A DNA stretch of 64,000 nucleotides from Microglena sp. YARC. Its lineage: Eukaryota; Chlorophyta; Chlorophyceae; Chlamydomonadales; Chlamydomonadaceae. Positions 45,086 through 55,459 of this stretch are shown in pieces; the stretch's first letter is position 1, and the number at the start of each line of letters is the position of its first letter. A program made the position numbers and the translations under genes. The DNA lies in NCBI GenBank assembly GCA_022414725.1, contig CM039466.1:39312270-39376269 (forward strand), given 5' to 3'. The notes under the pieces were generated by a model, which had not been told where the DNA came from, did no database searches, and saw only the letters and a list, made by a program, of their open reading frames with translations.

Positions 45086-45534
45086 CCAAATCTCACACTT
45101 CACATCCTGGACCTTCTCAGGCGCATTGCAAAGGCTACCGGAGCTATTGTGGTGTTAATCATGGCGGACATGGAAGGGAACGAGACCTTTGGCGTCTCGT
45201 TTCAGACCACCACACTTACACAATCGTAGGACAAGGACACGCAGTACACCACATCAAACACCACACCTCTCGGACACCACATCTCTCAAACACAAAATCC
45301 CACACTGCACATCCTGGACCTGCCCAGGCGCATTGCAAGGGCTACCAGAGCTAGGGTGGTGCTAACCATGGCGGACATGGAAGGCAACGAGACCTTCAGC
45401 GTCTCGTTACAAACCACCGCACGTACACACTCGTAGAACAAGGACACACAGTACACCACATCAAACACCACACCCCTCAAACACCACATCTCTCAAACAC
45501 CAAATCCCACACTGCACATTCTGGACCTGCCCAG
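45085..45534 (+). repeat. Echo array of CCT1 exon 6 5' edge
   Basis: Two units of about 215 bp (exon-like starts 45119 and 45328) contain CAGGCGCATTGCAA.GGCTAC and ATGGCGGACATGGAAGG.AAC, ending at a GTCTCGTT.CA truncation point. The spacer repeats CACCACATC.CTCAAACACCA. Confidence 0.9.
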
Positions 45535-45815
45535 GCGCATTGCAAGGGCCACCGGAGCTAGCGTGGTGCTAACCATGGCGGACATGGAAGGGAACGAGAC
45601 CTTTGACGTCTCGTGCTTAGGTATGGCGGAGGACGTTGCAGAGGAGCGGGTGTCAGACGACGCCTTGATGACCTTCAAGGGTTGCAAGTTTTCCAAAGCC
45701 GCCACCATCTTGTTACGAGGGGCCAACGACTACATGCTGGACGAGATGGACCGCTCGCTGCATGACTCTCTGTGTGTGGTCAAGCGTGTGCTAGAGTCAG
45801 GCTCAGTAGTGCCAG
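45535..45815 (+). CDS. CCT1: CCT1 exon 6
   Basis: 281 nt from CTGCCCAG to GTTAGT, phase 2 in, phase 1 out, residues 324-417. It codes RIARATGASVVLTMADMEGN, then ETFDVSCLGMAEDVAEERV and FKGCKFSKAATILLRGANDY. It ends DEMDRSLHDSLCVVKRVLES plus GSVVPG, the helix and turn leading to the GGGA nucleotide loop expected in exon 7. Open and conserved throughout. Confidence 0.95.
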
Positions 45816-47455
45816 GTTAGTGTGTGCCCGCCTGGCCTTCTTCAGCAACGAGAGAGGGAACTCCAAAGGGGACAAGAGTGTGTGTGGCGGTGATGTGTGT
45901 GTGTTTGGGGGAGGGGGGGGGGGGGTAAGAAGGAGAGAGGGAGGGGATCCACTGACTGTATATATACATATGTTTTCAGAGGAGGGTGTCAGACGACCTT
46001 GATGACTTTCAAGGGTTGCAAGTTTTCAAAAGCCGCCACCATCTTGTTACGAGGGGCCAACGACTACATTCTGGACGAGATGGACCGCTTGCTGCATGAC
46101 TCTCTGTGTGTGGTCAAACGTGTGCTGGGGTCATGCTCTTTGGTGCCAGGTTAGTGTGTGCCCGCCTGTCCCTCTTCAGCAGTGGGAGAGGGAACTCACG
46201 GGGTGTGGTAGGGATCTGATGAGTACATGCCAGTTACTAGTTGCTGGATAAGGTGGACCGCTCGCTGCACGACTCTGTCTGTGTGTGGTCAAGCGTGTGC
46301 TGGGGTCAGGCTCTTTGGTGCCAGGTTAGTGTGTGCCCGCCTGGCCCTTTTCAGCAACGGGAGAGGGAACTCACAGAGTTTGGTAGGGATCTGATGAGTA
46401 CATGCCAACCACCGTACAAACTCATCTCTAAGCTGCACATAGATATTATTATTGCCTCCTGTACCAGCATTCTTGCCACACGTCGCATGAAAGAGTCCCT
46501 ACCGCCTGGAGGGTGACGCTTGCTATGTCTGCCATGATGACTTTCCCCAGCTGCGGCGTACAGGAGGGTCCCCTTAATGCATCACCCCTCAGGGCGTTAT
46601 CTTTTTTTTTTGCCAACCGTTCCAAATAAAGATAAGAGTGTGTTGGAGTGAAGCTTGTGCTGGAGTCAAGCTCTGTGATGCCTGTGAGTTTGCTTGCACT
46701 GGGGCCAACCACCATTTCGAAGCTAGATAAGAGTGTGTTGAAGTGAAGCATGTGCTGGAGTCATGCTCTGTGATGCCAGTGCGTTTGCTTGCACTGGAGC
46801 CAAAAAACGTCCCAAAGCTAGATAAGAGTGTGTTGGTGTTAAGTATGTGCTGGAGTCAAGCTCTGTTATGCCAGTGAGTTTGCTTGCACTGGGGCCAACC
46901 ACTCTTTCGAAGCTAGATAAGATTGTGTTGGAGTGATGCATGTGCTGGCGTCATGCTCTGTTATGCCAGTGTGTTTGCTTGCACTGGGGCCAATCATTCT
47001 TTCGAAGCTAGGTAAGAGTGTGTTGGAGTTAAGCATGTGCTGGCGTCATGCTCTGTTATGCCAGTGAGTTTGCTTGCACTGGGGCCAACCACTCTTTCGA
47101 AGCTAGATAAGATTGTGTTGGAGTGATGCATGTGCTGGCGTCATGCTCTGTTATGCCAGTGTGTTTGCTTGCACTGGGGCCAATCATTCTTTCGAAGCTA
47201 GGTAAGAGTGTGTTGGAGTTAAGCATGTGCTGGCGTCATGCTCTGTGATGCCAGTTTGTTTGCTTGCACTGGGGCTAACCACCGTTTCGAAGGCAGATTA
47301 GAGTGTGTTGGAGTTAAGCATGTGCTGGCGTCATGCTCTGTGATGCCAGTTTGTTTGCTTGCACTGGGACCAACCACTGTTTCGAAGCTAGATAAGAGTG
47401 TGTTTGACTTAAGCATGTGCTGCAGTCATGCTCTGTGATGCCGGTGAGTTTGCCT
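45816..47455 (+). repeat. Nested echo arrays of CCT1 exon 6 3' part
   Basis: A long copy (45975-46151) repeats the last 180 nt plus donor, with a one-base loss in its GACGACCTTGATGAC segment. A shorter copy ends at 46325. From 46640 to 47455 about eight 105-bp units keep only GTGCTGGAGTCAAGCTCTGTGATGCC and intron. Two-unit blocks recur (46900-47190). Copies shrink and diverge away from the exon. Confidence 0.9.
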
Positions 47456-47990
47456 CATATGTGGAGGCAGGAACTGGAGGGCTGAAATAGGAACTGGAGG
47501 GCTGGGATATGAACTGGTGGGCTGAGATTGGAACTGGTGGGCTGAGATAGGAACTGGTGGGCTGAGACAGGAACTGGTGGGCTGAGATAGGGAACTGGTG
47601 GGCTGAGACCAGGAAACTGGTGGGCTGAGATTGGAACTGGTGGGCTGAGATAGAAATTTGTGGGCTAAGATAGGAAATGGTAAGCTGTTTTGAGGAACTG
47701 GTATGCTGAACTAGGAACTGGTGGGCTGAGATAGGAACTAGTATGCTGAGATAGGAACCGGTGGACAGAGATAGGAACTGGTATGCTGTTTTGAGTTTGC
47801 CTCCTGTGTGGAGACAGGAACTGGTGGGCTGTTTTGAGGAACGGGTAGGCTGAGATAGGAACTGGTGGGTTGAGATAGATCTGGTGGGCTGAGATAGAAG
47901 CTGGTGGGCTGAGATAGGAACTGGTAATCTGTTTTGAGTTTGCCTCCTGTATGGAGATAGGAAATGGTAGGCTGGGGATCTTGTTCTTAC
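47456..47990. repeat. GGAACTGGTGGGCTGAGATA minisatellite
   Basis: About 25 units of 19-21 bp, with GAGTTTGCCTCCTGTGTGGAG phrases at about 47450, 47800 and 47938 marking larger blocks. Confidence 0.9.
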
Positions 47991-48059
47991 CTTCTGACAT
48001 TTTGGTGGAGAATCCAATGTGGAATCGTGGCGCTGTGGAGGTTAGTCTTGCCATCTTCT

Positions 48060-48838
48060 CAAACACTTCGCCACCACCAACTCTAAGTCTCTCACATTGT
48101 AGGCAGGCGTGTAGTGGAGGAGGATACTTCCATCTTCCTAGAACACTTCGCTACCGACCTGCTGGATTAGGCAGTTCGTTTGTAGATGTCCTGATCAGCC
48201 CTCCTCACGTGGGATCTAGGTAGTGAAAGTGAATCTCTCTGTCCAGTCCTGATTGGGGACTTTGTTCGTGAATGTCCTAATCACCGCGCTCTTAGGTCCC
48301 ACACATTATAGGCGGGAGGTTGCAGTGGAGGCAGGCAGGTGCAGAGGTGGCGGTGCAGTGGGAGGCGGATCTGTCGCATGCCTACCAACACTAGTAGGCG
48401 CCACCTTGGGGGCAGAGAGCTGATAGGCATAGGCAAGATGAGCCAGTTTGTTTTTGTAAATGTCCAAATCACCTCACATATATGTGACTGCTGTAACATT
48501 GTAGGTGGAGGGAGCTGTGGATGAGAGGCGCTGGTCCATCTTGCCATAAGAACACTCAGAGACCACCACCGTTGGGGAGCCGGAGAGCAAATTTTGCCAT
48601 TGCTAAGATGAACAGTTTGTTATGTAAATTGTCAAATCACCTACATATGTTTTGCATGCCTTGAACATTGTAGGTGGAGGCGGCTGTGAAGGCGGCTCGC
48701 TGTCCCATCTTCCGAATAGAACACTTGGCCAAAACCTTGGGGAGCAGAGAGCAGTTTTTGCCATCGGCGAGACGAGCAGTTTGTTCATAAATTATCAAGA
48801 GTCAACTTTCTGACGTGTGCCTTCCTCTCACACTGCAG
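48060..48838 (+). repeat. Echo array of CCT1 exon 7 5' part
   Basis: Four to five units of about 165-200 bp (starts near 48101, 48310, 48505 and 48673). Each has an ATTGTAG or GCAG acceptor, GGNGG..CTGTGGAGG, TCCATCTTCC, AACACTT..CCACCACCTTGGGGAGC, then intron with TTTGTT....AAATGTC..AATCACC. All have indels. Confidence 0.88.
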
Positions 48839-48980
48839 TGGGGGCGCTGTGGAGGCAAGCTTTTGTCCATCTTCCTCGAACACTTCGCCACCACCTTGGG
48901 GAGCAGAGAGCAGCTTGCCATCGGCGAGTTTGCCAACGCAGCCCTAGTGCTGCCGAAGACTTTTGGCGGTTGAAACGCAG
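48839..48980 (+). pseudogene. CCT1: CCT1 exon 7, frame-disrupted
   Basis: 142 nt that still spell FLEHFATTLGSREQLAIGEF and ANAALVLPKT, the equatorial segment expected here, including a recognisable GGA.E start. Compared with the phase-compatible length of 138 nt, it has one base missing at the acceptor and extra bases in a T-run near 48862, in ACTTTT near 48960 and in TTGAAACG near 48973. The net shift is +1, with a stop (TGA) in the local frame. It is the only copy that reaches the exon's 3' end. Either CCT1 is inactivated here or the assembly is wrong in this repeat. The donor GTGTGTATG is immediately followed by a MITE. Confidence 0.75.
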
Positions 48981-48989
48981 GTGTGTATG

Positions 48990-49378
48990 GAGGGAACGGC
49001 AATATGATATCACATGATGCCATGTTATCATATGATATCATATGATGCCGGCAGTTGGTCTAGGGTAAAGTTACCATTTTAGTGCGATATCATATGATGC
49101 AATTTGGTATGATGTCATATATGATACAAGTTCTATGCAGCCAACGCTGCGACGCTAAAAATGGCGGAGAGTGATCGCGAGGGAGCGACAGCGACTGGTG
49201 GCAACGGAAGCGAGTTAGTTGCGAGACCGTTGGCTGACGTGTTGGGCTTCATCGCGGTCAGACGGATGGATGGTCGGACGGACAAATGGGTAACACTGGG
49301 GGCTCCCGCCCCCCAGAAGGGGGTGCTCCGCCAATCATGCGAGCATTTGGTCAGCATCATATGATTTGATGGTCCCTA
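48990..49378. mobile_element. Enlarged TAGGGA-family hAT-like MITE with cargo
   Basis: Ends GAGGGAACGGCAATATG and GATGGTCCCTA. A perfect 8-bp duplication, tgtgtatg, lies at 48982-48989 and 49379-49386. The outer parts match the 170-190 bp MITEs. Between about 49139 and 49345 it carries 200 bp of GC-rich sequence absent from the other copies, with an open frame of 67 codons from 49161 (MAESDREGATATGG...). No known protein is recognised in it. Inserted 9 bp inside the intron after exon 7. Confidence 0.85.
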
Positions 49379-49479
49379 TGTGTATGTAGTAGTGCAGGTA
49401 CCTGCCCAGGCGCAATTTATGTGTGCGTTTAGACTGATACGGTGTGCATGCACCCATAATATTTGTGTCCAAATCCGTG

Positions 49480-49885
49480 TTTCAACAAATGGCTCAATGG
49501 TAGAGCTCCTTGAACCAAGAAGGTGACGGGTTCGAATCCCTACGGGTGCACTTTAGTGCCCGCGGTCGCTGTCAACCGCCATGGTAGCTTTGTCCGGGTA
49601 GAGTAGCAGCCCGTTCCCTACCGCCGTAAGACAGGGCTCCCTTGACACTACGCCCCACCAGGGTACTTCCATTGACCAAATTGCTCAGCGCTTAAAGCGC
49701 ACAAACGTCAAATTGGTCAGTGCTTTGTAGTGCAAAAAGCGCAAAAACTGCGCGCTGCACTCACAGGGGGTTGAAAAAACTGCGTGAAACGCGCAGTGGG
49801 GCTCAAAAAGGCAGCGCGCCAGCGCGCAAAAGCGCGCGCAATGAAGTACCCTGCGCCCCACCAGGCGTTATCGTTCCCTTTTTGT
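49480..49885 (+). mobile_element. tRNA-derived SINE, head type A, interrupted
   Basis: The head has GGCTCAATGGTAGAGC and GGGTTCGAATCCC. The body CGCTGTCAACCGCCATGGTAG runs to CACTACGCCCCAC, where a 195-bp hAT-like element is inserted. The SINE 3' end CGCCCCACCAGGCGTTATCG resumes at 49854. Confidence 0.88.
49659..49853. mobile_element. CAGGGTACT-family hAT-like element nested in a SINE
   Basis: 195 bp, CAGGGTACTTCCATT to AATGAAGTACCCTG, with a perfect 8-bp duplication cgccccac (49651-49658 and 49854-49861) of SINE sequence. It is in inverse orientation relative to the copies at 17932 and 57992. No coding capacity. Confidence 0.92.
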
Positions 49886-49944
49886 GTATGTTTGATATGA
49901 TCGATCAGGGAGAGCAGTCGCTGCTGCCACGCATGTATGTGTAT

Positions 49945-50060
49945 GTATGTTACAGTCCAGGGGTAGGCCAAATAGGCTAAAGGGACTTGCCCGACTGTGA
50001 CAGGAAGGGCTAAAATGAAAAGGCATAGATGAACTGAACCCTAAACAATCGTTTTACCGG
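49945..50060 (-). mobile_element. Retroposon copy abutting CCT1 exon 8
   Basis: Antisense copy of the CCTGGACTGTAACATACAT family. In element terms it is 5'-truncated at about CGGTAAAACGATTG. The truncation point lies directly against the exon 8 acceptor (TTTTACCGGCAG|GT), so element sequence supplies the last part of the intron. Confidence 0.75.
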
Positions 50061-50063
50061 CAG

Positions 50064-50242
50064 GTAAAGACGCAACAGATCTGGTGGCAGCTCTCCGGGC
50101 GTTCCACTATAGGGCTCAGACAGACCCTGAGAAAAGCGGGCACATGGCGCAGTATGGCCTGGACCTGGTGGAGGGACGCATCCGAAACAACGTGGAGTAC
50201 GGAGTCCTTGAGCCAGCTATGAGCAAGACAAAGATGATCCAG
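50064..50242 (+). CDS. CCT1: CCT1 exon 8
   Basis: 179 nt, phase 1 in, phase 0 out, about residues 464-523. It codes KDATDLVAALRAFHYRAQTD, then YGLDLVEGRIRNNVEYGVLE and PAMSKTKMIQ. DATDLVA.LRA and the GLDL.....+NN...GV.EP motif are the equatorial C-terminal half of CCT1. Intact. The intron before it is almost wholly mobile DNA (MITE, SINE, nested hAT-like element, retroposon). Confidence 0.94.
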
Positions 50243-51345
50243 GTAGGTTATTGGGTTGGGTTGGATTATTGGGTTGGGCTGGGTTATTGGGTTGGGCTGG
50301 GTTATTGGGTTGGGCTGGGTTATTGGGTTGGGTTGGGCTGGGTTATTGGATTGGGTTGGGTTATTGGTTTAGTTTGGGTTATTGGTTTAGTTTGGGTTTT
50401 TGTCGACTTTGTTATGCACATCGTCAAGACCATAGCCATGCACATTGTCATGCATAGACTCATGCACATCTTCATTCATATACTCATGAGCATCGTTATG
50501 ACCGTCGTTATTGTCAAGATCATCATGCAAATCTTCAGGTTTTAGGGTATCAATGTTCGGGTTTTGGGGCGTCATGCACATCCTCGTGCTAATAATCATG
50601 ACCCTTGTTACACACAATCATTTAAATCATCAAAGTTTTGAGGGGTAATGTTAATAGGCGTCATGCTCATCCTCGTGCTAATAATCATGGCCCTTGTTAT
50701 GACAATTGCTATGCACAACATCATGCAAATCTCCAGGGTTTAGGGTATCAAGGTCCAGGTTTTTGGTTGTCGTGCGCATCCTCGTGCAAATCATCCCGAC
50801 CATCGTAATGACGATCACTATGCGCATCATCATGAAAATGTTTAGTGTTTGAAGGTTAAGGTTTCTGGGCGTAATGCTCATCCTCATGCTCATCATCATG
50901 ACCATTGTTATTACCATCCCTATGCACACCATCATGCAAATCTCCAGGGTTTGAGGGTTTATGTCTAAGTTAAGGGCCTCATGCTCATCCTCATGCGCAT
51001 CCTCATGCAAATCATAACGACCATCGTAATGACGATCACTATGCACATCATCATGCAAATCTTCAGGGTTTGGAGGATTAGGTTTCTGTGTCATGCTCAT
51101 CCTCATTCGCATCCTCATGCTTATCAGCATGACCATTGTTATTACCATCCCTATGCACACCATCATGCAAATCTTCAGGGTTTTAAGGTTTAGGTTTCTG
51201 TGTCATGCTCATCCCCATGCGCGTCCTCTAGCTAATCATCATGACCCTTGTTACACACAATCATTTAAATCATCAAAGTTTTGAGGGGTAATGTTAATAG
51301 GCGTCATGCTCATATCCTCGTGCTAATCATCATGATCATTGTCAT
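50243..51345. repeat. Minisatellites in CCT1 intron 8
   Basis: GTTATTGGGTTGGGCTGGGT units (50245-50400) are followed by eight or so units of about 110 bp built from GTCATGCTCATCCTCGTGC and CATCATGCAAATCTTCAGGG. Confidence 0.85.
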
Positions 51346-51404
51346 GTCCTTCGTCATGCCAATGGGAGTCTCTCAGAGTTTCCAAACTGCATTTGATTAT
51401 ACTG

Positions 51405-51765
51405 CACTCATCCTCATACCACTTGCCACCAACACCAACACTCACCACCAACACCAACACTCATCCACACACCACTCGCCACCAACATCAACACTCACCA
51501 CCAACACCAACACTCATCCACACACCACTCACCACCACCAACAACACTCACCACCAACACCAACATCAACACTAGCTACCACCACCAACACTCATCCACA
51601 CTCCACTCGCCACCACCACCAACACTCACCACCAACACCAAAACCAACACTCACCACCCGCCACCAGCACCAACACGCATCCACACACCACTCCCCACCA
51701 ACACCAACACTCATCCACACAACACTCGCCACCACCAACAGCACTCGCCACCAACACCAACAGGG
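51405..51765. repeat. CACCAACACCAACACTCATC minisatellite
   Basis: C/A-rich array of CACCAACACCAACACT and CATCCACACACCACTCGC units. Apparent Thr/His-rich frames are artefacts. Confidence 0.9.
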
Positions 51766-52015
51766 TTGGTGGGCATTTCTAGCCGGTCCCATATGTCGCC
51801 ATGTAGCACGTCCGCAAAAAGATAGTTCCAAACTCTCTGTATATATATATATATAAAAGTATGTCTAATTGCAAGGTGTGAGGTTGAGGCGGCCAGCCCG
51901 TAATTGTTCTAGGGCCAACCACCAATTTGTTCTCTCTGTCTCCCACCAACAGCAACACTAACAACAACACCAATAACACCACCAACCTTCTCTATGTTCA
52001 TGATTTTGGTCGCAG

Positions 52016-52096
52016 TTCGCTACAGAGGCCGCCATCACAATCTTGAGAATTGATGACCTGATTAGGTTGGCTCCAGACCAGGAGGAGGGTCAATAG
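52016..52096 (+). CDS. CCT1: CCT1 exon 9 with stop codon
   Basis: 81 nt after TCGCAG, phase 0. It codes FATEAAITILRIDDLIRLAP, then DQEEGQ and TAG. FATEAAITILRIDDLI is the near-invariant C-terminal helix of CCT1. The tail is shorter than in animals. Total protein would be about 549 residues, normal for the subunit, if exon 7 were intact. The last 25 nt, including the stop codon, are the seed of the downstream echo array. Confidence 0.95.
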   Translation, partial: FATEAAITILRIDDLIRLAPDQEEGQ

Positions 52097-53230
52097 GACT
52101 CGATTGTTACATGTTTTTTAGCCAACTGTGAGCTGCTCACCGCCTTCCAGACTAGGAGGGGGGTCTTAAGGACTGGATTGTTACATGGTTTTTAGCCAAC
52201 TATGAGCTGCCCACCGCCTTCCAGACCAGGAGGAGGGTCAATAGGGCTCGATTGTTACATGTTTTTTAGCCAACTGTGAGCTGCTCACCGCCTTCCAGAC
52301 TAGGAGGGGGGTCTTAAGGACTGGATTGTTACATGGTTTTTAGCCAACTATGAGCTGCCCACCGCCTTCCAGACCAGGAGGAGGGTCAATAGGGCTCGAT
52401 TGTTACATGGTTTCCCAGCCAACTGTGAGCTGCTCACCGCCTTCCAGACCAGGAGGGGGCTCAATAGGACTGGATTGTTACATGGGTTTTTAGCCAACTG
52501 TTAGCTGCCCACCGCCTTCCAGACCAGGAGGGGGGGTCAATAGGGCTTGATTGTTACATGGTCTTTTAGCCAACTATGAGCTGCCCACCGCCTTCAAGAT
52601 CAGGAGGAGGGTCAATAGGACTGGATTGTTACATCTTTTTTTAGCCAACTGTTAGCTGCCCACCGCCTTCCAGACCAGGAGGGGGGGTCAATAGGGCTTG
52701 ATTGTTACATGTTTTTAGCCAACTGTGAGCTGCCCACCGCCTTCAAGATCAGGAGGAGGGTCAATAGGGCTGGATTGGTACATGTTTTTTTAGCCAACTG
52801 TTAGCTGCTCACCGCCTTCCAGACCAGGAGGGGGCTCAGTAGGACTCGATTGTTACATGGGTTTTTAGCCAACTGTGAGCTGCTCACCGCCTTCCAGACC
52901 AGGAGGGGGGGTCAATATGACTGGATTGTTACATGTTTTTTAGCCAACTGTGAGCTGCTCACCGCCGTCCAGACTAGTAGGGGGTTCATTAGGACTGGAT
53001 TGTTACATGGTCTTTTAGCCAACTGTGAGCTGCCCACCGCCTTCCAGACTAGCTAGGAGGGGGCTTAATAGGACTCGATTGTTACATGGTTTTTCAGCCA
53101 ACTGTGAGCTGCTCGCCGACTTCCAATTCCTCTTCCCCCCTGCGACACCCACGGATACCAGGGAGCCTATTATGCGGATTAGACAGTTTAAAGACTCGTC
53201 CAGTTCGAGGTAGTTTACTAGGACGAGGAG
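52097..53230 (+). repeat. Echo array of CCT1 exon 9 3' end and trailer
   Basis: About eleven units of 90-100 bp contain CCTTCCAGACCAGGAGG.GGGTCAATAGG (exon end with stop) plus GGATTGTTACATG and TTTTTAGCCAACTGTGAGCTG. One or two extra units lack part of this. A distal piece (53100-53230) is replaced by unrelated sequence, then ends with a GAGG.GGGGCAATAG remnant. The 3' UTR is therefore built of copies of the terminator region of the reading frame. Confidence 0.9.
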
Positions 53231-53289
53231 GCGGGGCAATAGAGGGACAATGTCCGGATGATTTCAAGCTTTTCATCGTTGCCTAAAGA

Positions 53290-54195
53290 CCAGGACTAGT
53301 AAGGTGCTGGTCGATATATGTTTTTAGTTTATTACGTTATATTATCATGACTTGAACTTTAACTCATTCACATAGTCAGGCTAGTGTCTCCTTGGCTCCG
53401 CCTCTATCAACCTTGTCTGCCGTGGTCAAAAGGGGTAGTGGTGAATGCTTTGTTCGAGGGTCGCTATCTCCCTAAGTGCGCCTACTCTCATGTAGGAGTG
53501 GCTTGCCATATCATGCCAATTGAAATTGTTACATCCGTGTAATACCGTTACTCACAGGACGTGGAGTTAAGGACACCATAGCGTAAGCCGGAGCTAGCTA
53601 TAGTCACCGTAGGGCCACCTCAGTAAAAAGAATCACCACCGATGCCTGACCGGCAGGCACCGTAGCCACATCATGCCAGTGCAGCTTGCCATATCATGCC
53701 ACTAGTCTCTCTGAACAGAATTTACTGTCTTATATTTTATTGCTTGCTGTCATGGCACATGGCACGAAATATGCGTGACGCATTGTGTGGTGCCATATGA
53801 ATAATTGAACTGCGGGTGCACCGTCTTACAACATACGTTCATACTGTACAGTAACGCTGTTTCTATAGTGAAGTTGCGAGAGTCTCTGATTTCCCAAGCT
53901 GTGCAACAAAGAGGAATGGCCCTAAAAATGTGATGTCCGGTCAAACATTACCCCCCCCCCCCCCCCCCGCCCCTCCCCGCCCCAAATCAAAAGCCCCCAC
54001 TCCAACTCCACACCACCCCAACTCAACTGATACAATGTTCCAACTATTGTCTAGCAATAATAAATGGTGAAACGGCAACTGATGAAAAAGTAAAGGAATG
54101 ACCGAGGAATGATTCATTAATTATACATTAAGATATGTTTGTTATGGTATTATGAACTTGTGTTATTATTATATGTTGATATTGCCAGCCTCATA
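53290..54195. other. Intergenic, no gene seen
   Basis: Unique sequence with ATCATGCCA repeats near 53510-53700 and a C-run (53951-53968). No supported reading frame. Confidence 0.5.
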
Positions 54196-54201
54196 TTCCA
54201 G

Positions 54202-54300
54202 GGCTTTTCTCCCGCATTATTTAGCGAGAGCTAGCGAAATTATCGCAGTAACAATTAAAACAAAAGTGCCCCCCCCCCCCCCCCCCTAAATGGCCCTAAA
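54202..54300. mobile_element. Decayed CAGGGCTTTTTAC-family end
   Basis: CAGGGCTTTTCTCCCGCATTATTTAGCGAGAGCTAGCG resembles (split by changes) the inverted right end of the copy at 18993. A C-run follows at 54270. No opposite end was recognised. Confidence 0.4.
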
Positions 54301-54399
54301 AGGCTTTATAAGCTTAAAATCACTACAACGCTGTCCCAGGAGGAGTCCTACAACCACGAAGCTAGAAAAAAACCGCATTCAGATTCTTGAACTTGACCT

Positions 54400-55240
54400 T
54401 TCAGATTCAGAAACAAAAGCCCTGCTCATATCGTGGCATTTGGAGTAGATGCTGGAACACGAGCTGGATGCTGTCATTGATGATGACAGATAGCCACTGG
54501 GGCCTGGGGCTATCTAGCCGGTTTCTGCCGCTACCGCTGCCACTGCTGCTACTGTTGCTGTTGCTATTTATGCCGCTGTGGCCATTGCTGTAAAAAGCAC
54601 TAGCAAGATCATGCGTGGCTGCCACTCCAATACTTGTAGGCCACGTTTTCTGCTTCCACCTCCGCCGTTGCCGTCGTCGTTGCCACTGTTGCTGCAGCCA
54701 CTGCCACTGCTGCTGCTGCTGTTTTTTGCTGCGGCCATGACTGTGACAAGCACTATCAAAATCATGCCTGGCTGTCACTCCAACGCTTGTAGGCCCCTTT
54801 TATTTGCTAGGTTTTCATGGTTAAGGAGATCAACAGTGGGATGAGTCACTGCTGCTGCTGCCCCTGCCCCTGCTGCTGCTGTTTCTGCTGCTACTGCCAT
54901 CACTGTGACAAGCACTAGCAAGATCATGCCTGGCTGTCACTCCAACGCTTGTAGGCCCCTTTTATTTGCTAGGTTTTCATGGTTCAGGAGATCAACAGTG
55001 GGATGAGTCACTGCTGCTGCCCCTGCCCCTGCTGCTGCTGTTTCTGCTGCTACTGCCATCACTGTGACAAGCACTAGCAAGATCATGCCTGGCTGTCACT
55101 CCAACGCTTGTAGGCCCCTTATGCTAGGTTTTCATGGTTCAGGAGATGAACAGTGGGATGAGTCACTGCTGCTGCTGCCCCTTCCCCTGCTGCTGCTGTT
55201 TCTGCTGCTACTGCCATCACTGTGACAAGCACTAGCAAGA
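54400..55240 (-). repeat. Echo array downstream of membrane-protein last exon
   Basis: Five units of about 160-185 bp. On the minus strand they repeat TACAAGCGTTGGAGTGACAG and CCAGGCATGATCTTGCTAGT (the exon's end with stop codon) plus a CAGCAGCAG-rich spacer. The outermost unit is most diverged. Confidence 0.85.
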
Positions 55241-55450
55241 TCATGCCTGGCTGTCACTCCAACGCTTGTATGCCCCTTTTGCCATGTTTTCATGGAACAT
55301 GGAGATCAACAGTTGGATGAGTGGGGCACCAGTAAGCAGCAGCAGCAACTCAGATGGGGCAGACCAGGATGCATGTCCTAGATAAGCCACGGCCAAATTT
55401 CCTGGAATGTCTGCCAAGCACAAGAGCAGTCGAAGAGGGGGCATCACGGG
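55241..55450 (-). CDS. Multi-span membrane protein, last exon
   Basis: 210 nt after CCATACGCAG, phase 0, ending TGA. It codes PVMPPLRLLLCLADIPGNLA, a Ser/Ala stretch, then ELLLLLTGAPLIQLLISMF and KGAYKRWSDSQA. It contains one or two hydrophobic segments and a basic tail. A decayed copy of its 5' edge lies at about 56410-56475 (GGGAATCACGGGCTGCG on the plus strand), and its 3' edge is echoed downstream. Joined to the exons at 57083, 58314 and 60375 the phases fit without exception. The family is not recognised. Confidence 0.6.
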   Translation of the reverse strand, partial: PVMPPLRLLLCLADIPGNLAVAYLGHASWSAPSELLLLLTGAPLIQLLISMFHENMAKGAYKRWSDSQA

Positions 55451-55459
55451 CTGCGTATG

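Noticed and set aside
49490..49560. tRNA gene (also at 13600, 15110, 29710 and 60055)
   Set aside because: A- and B-box-like sequences are present, but they head SINE bodies with target duplications and do not fold as complete tRNAs with a matching acceptor stem as far as I can see.
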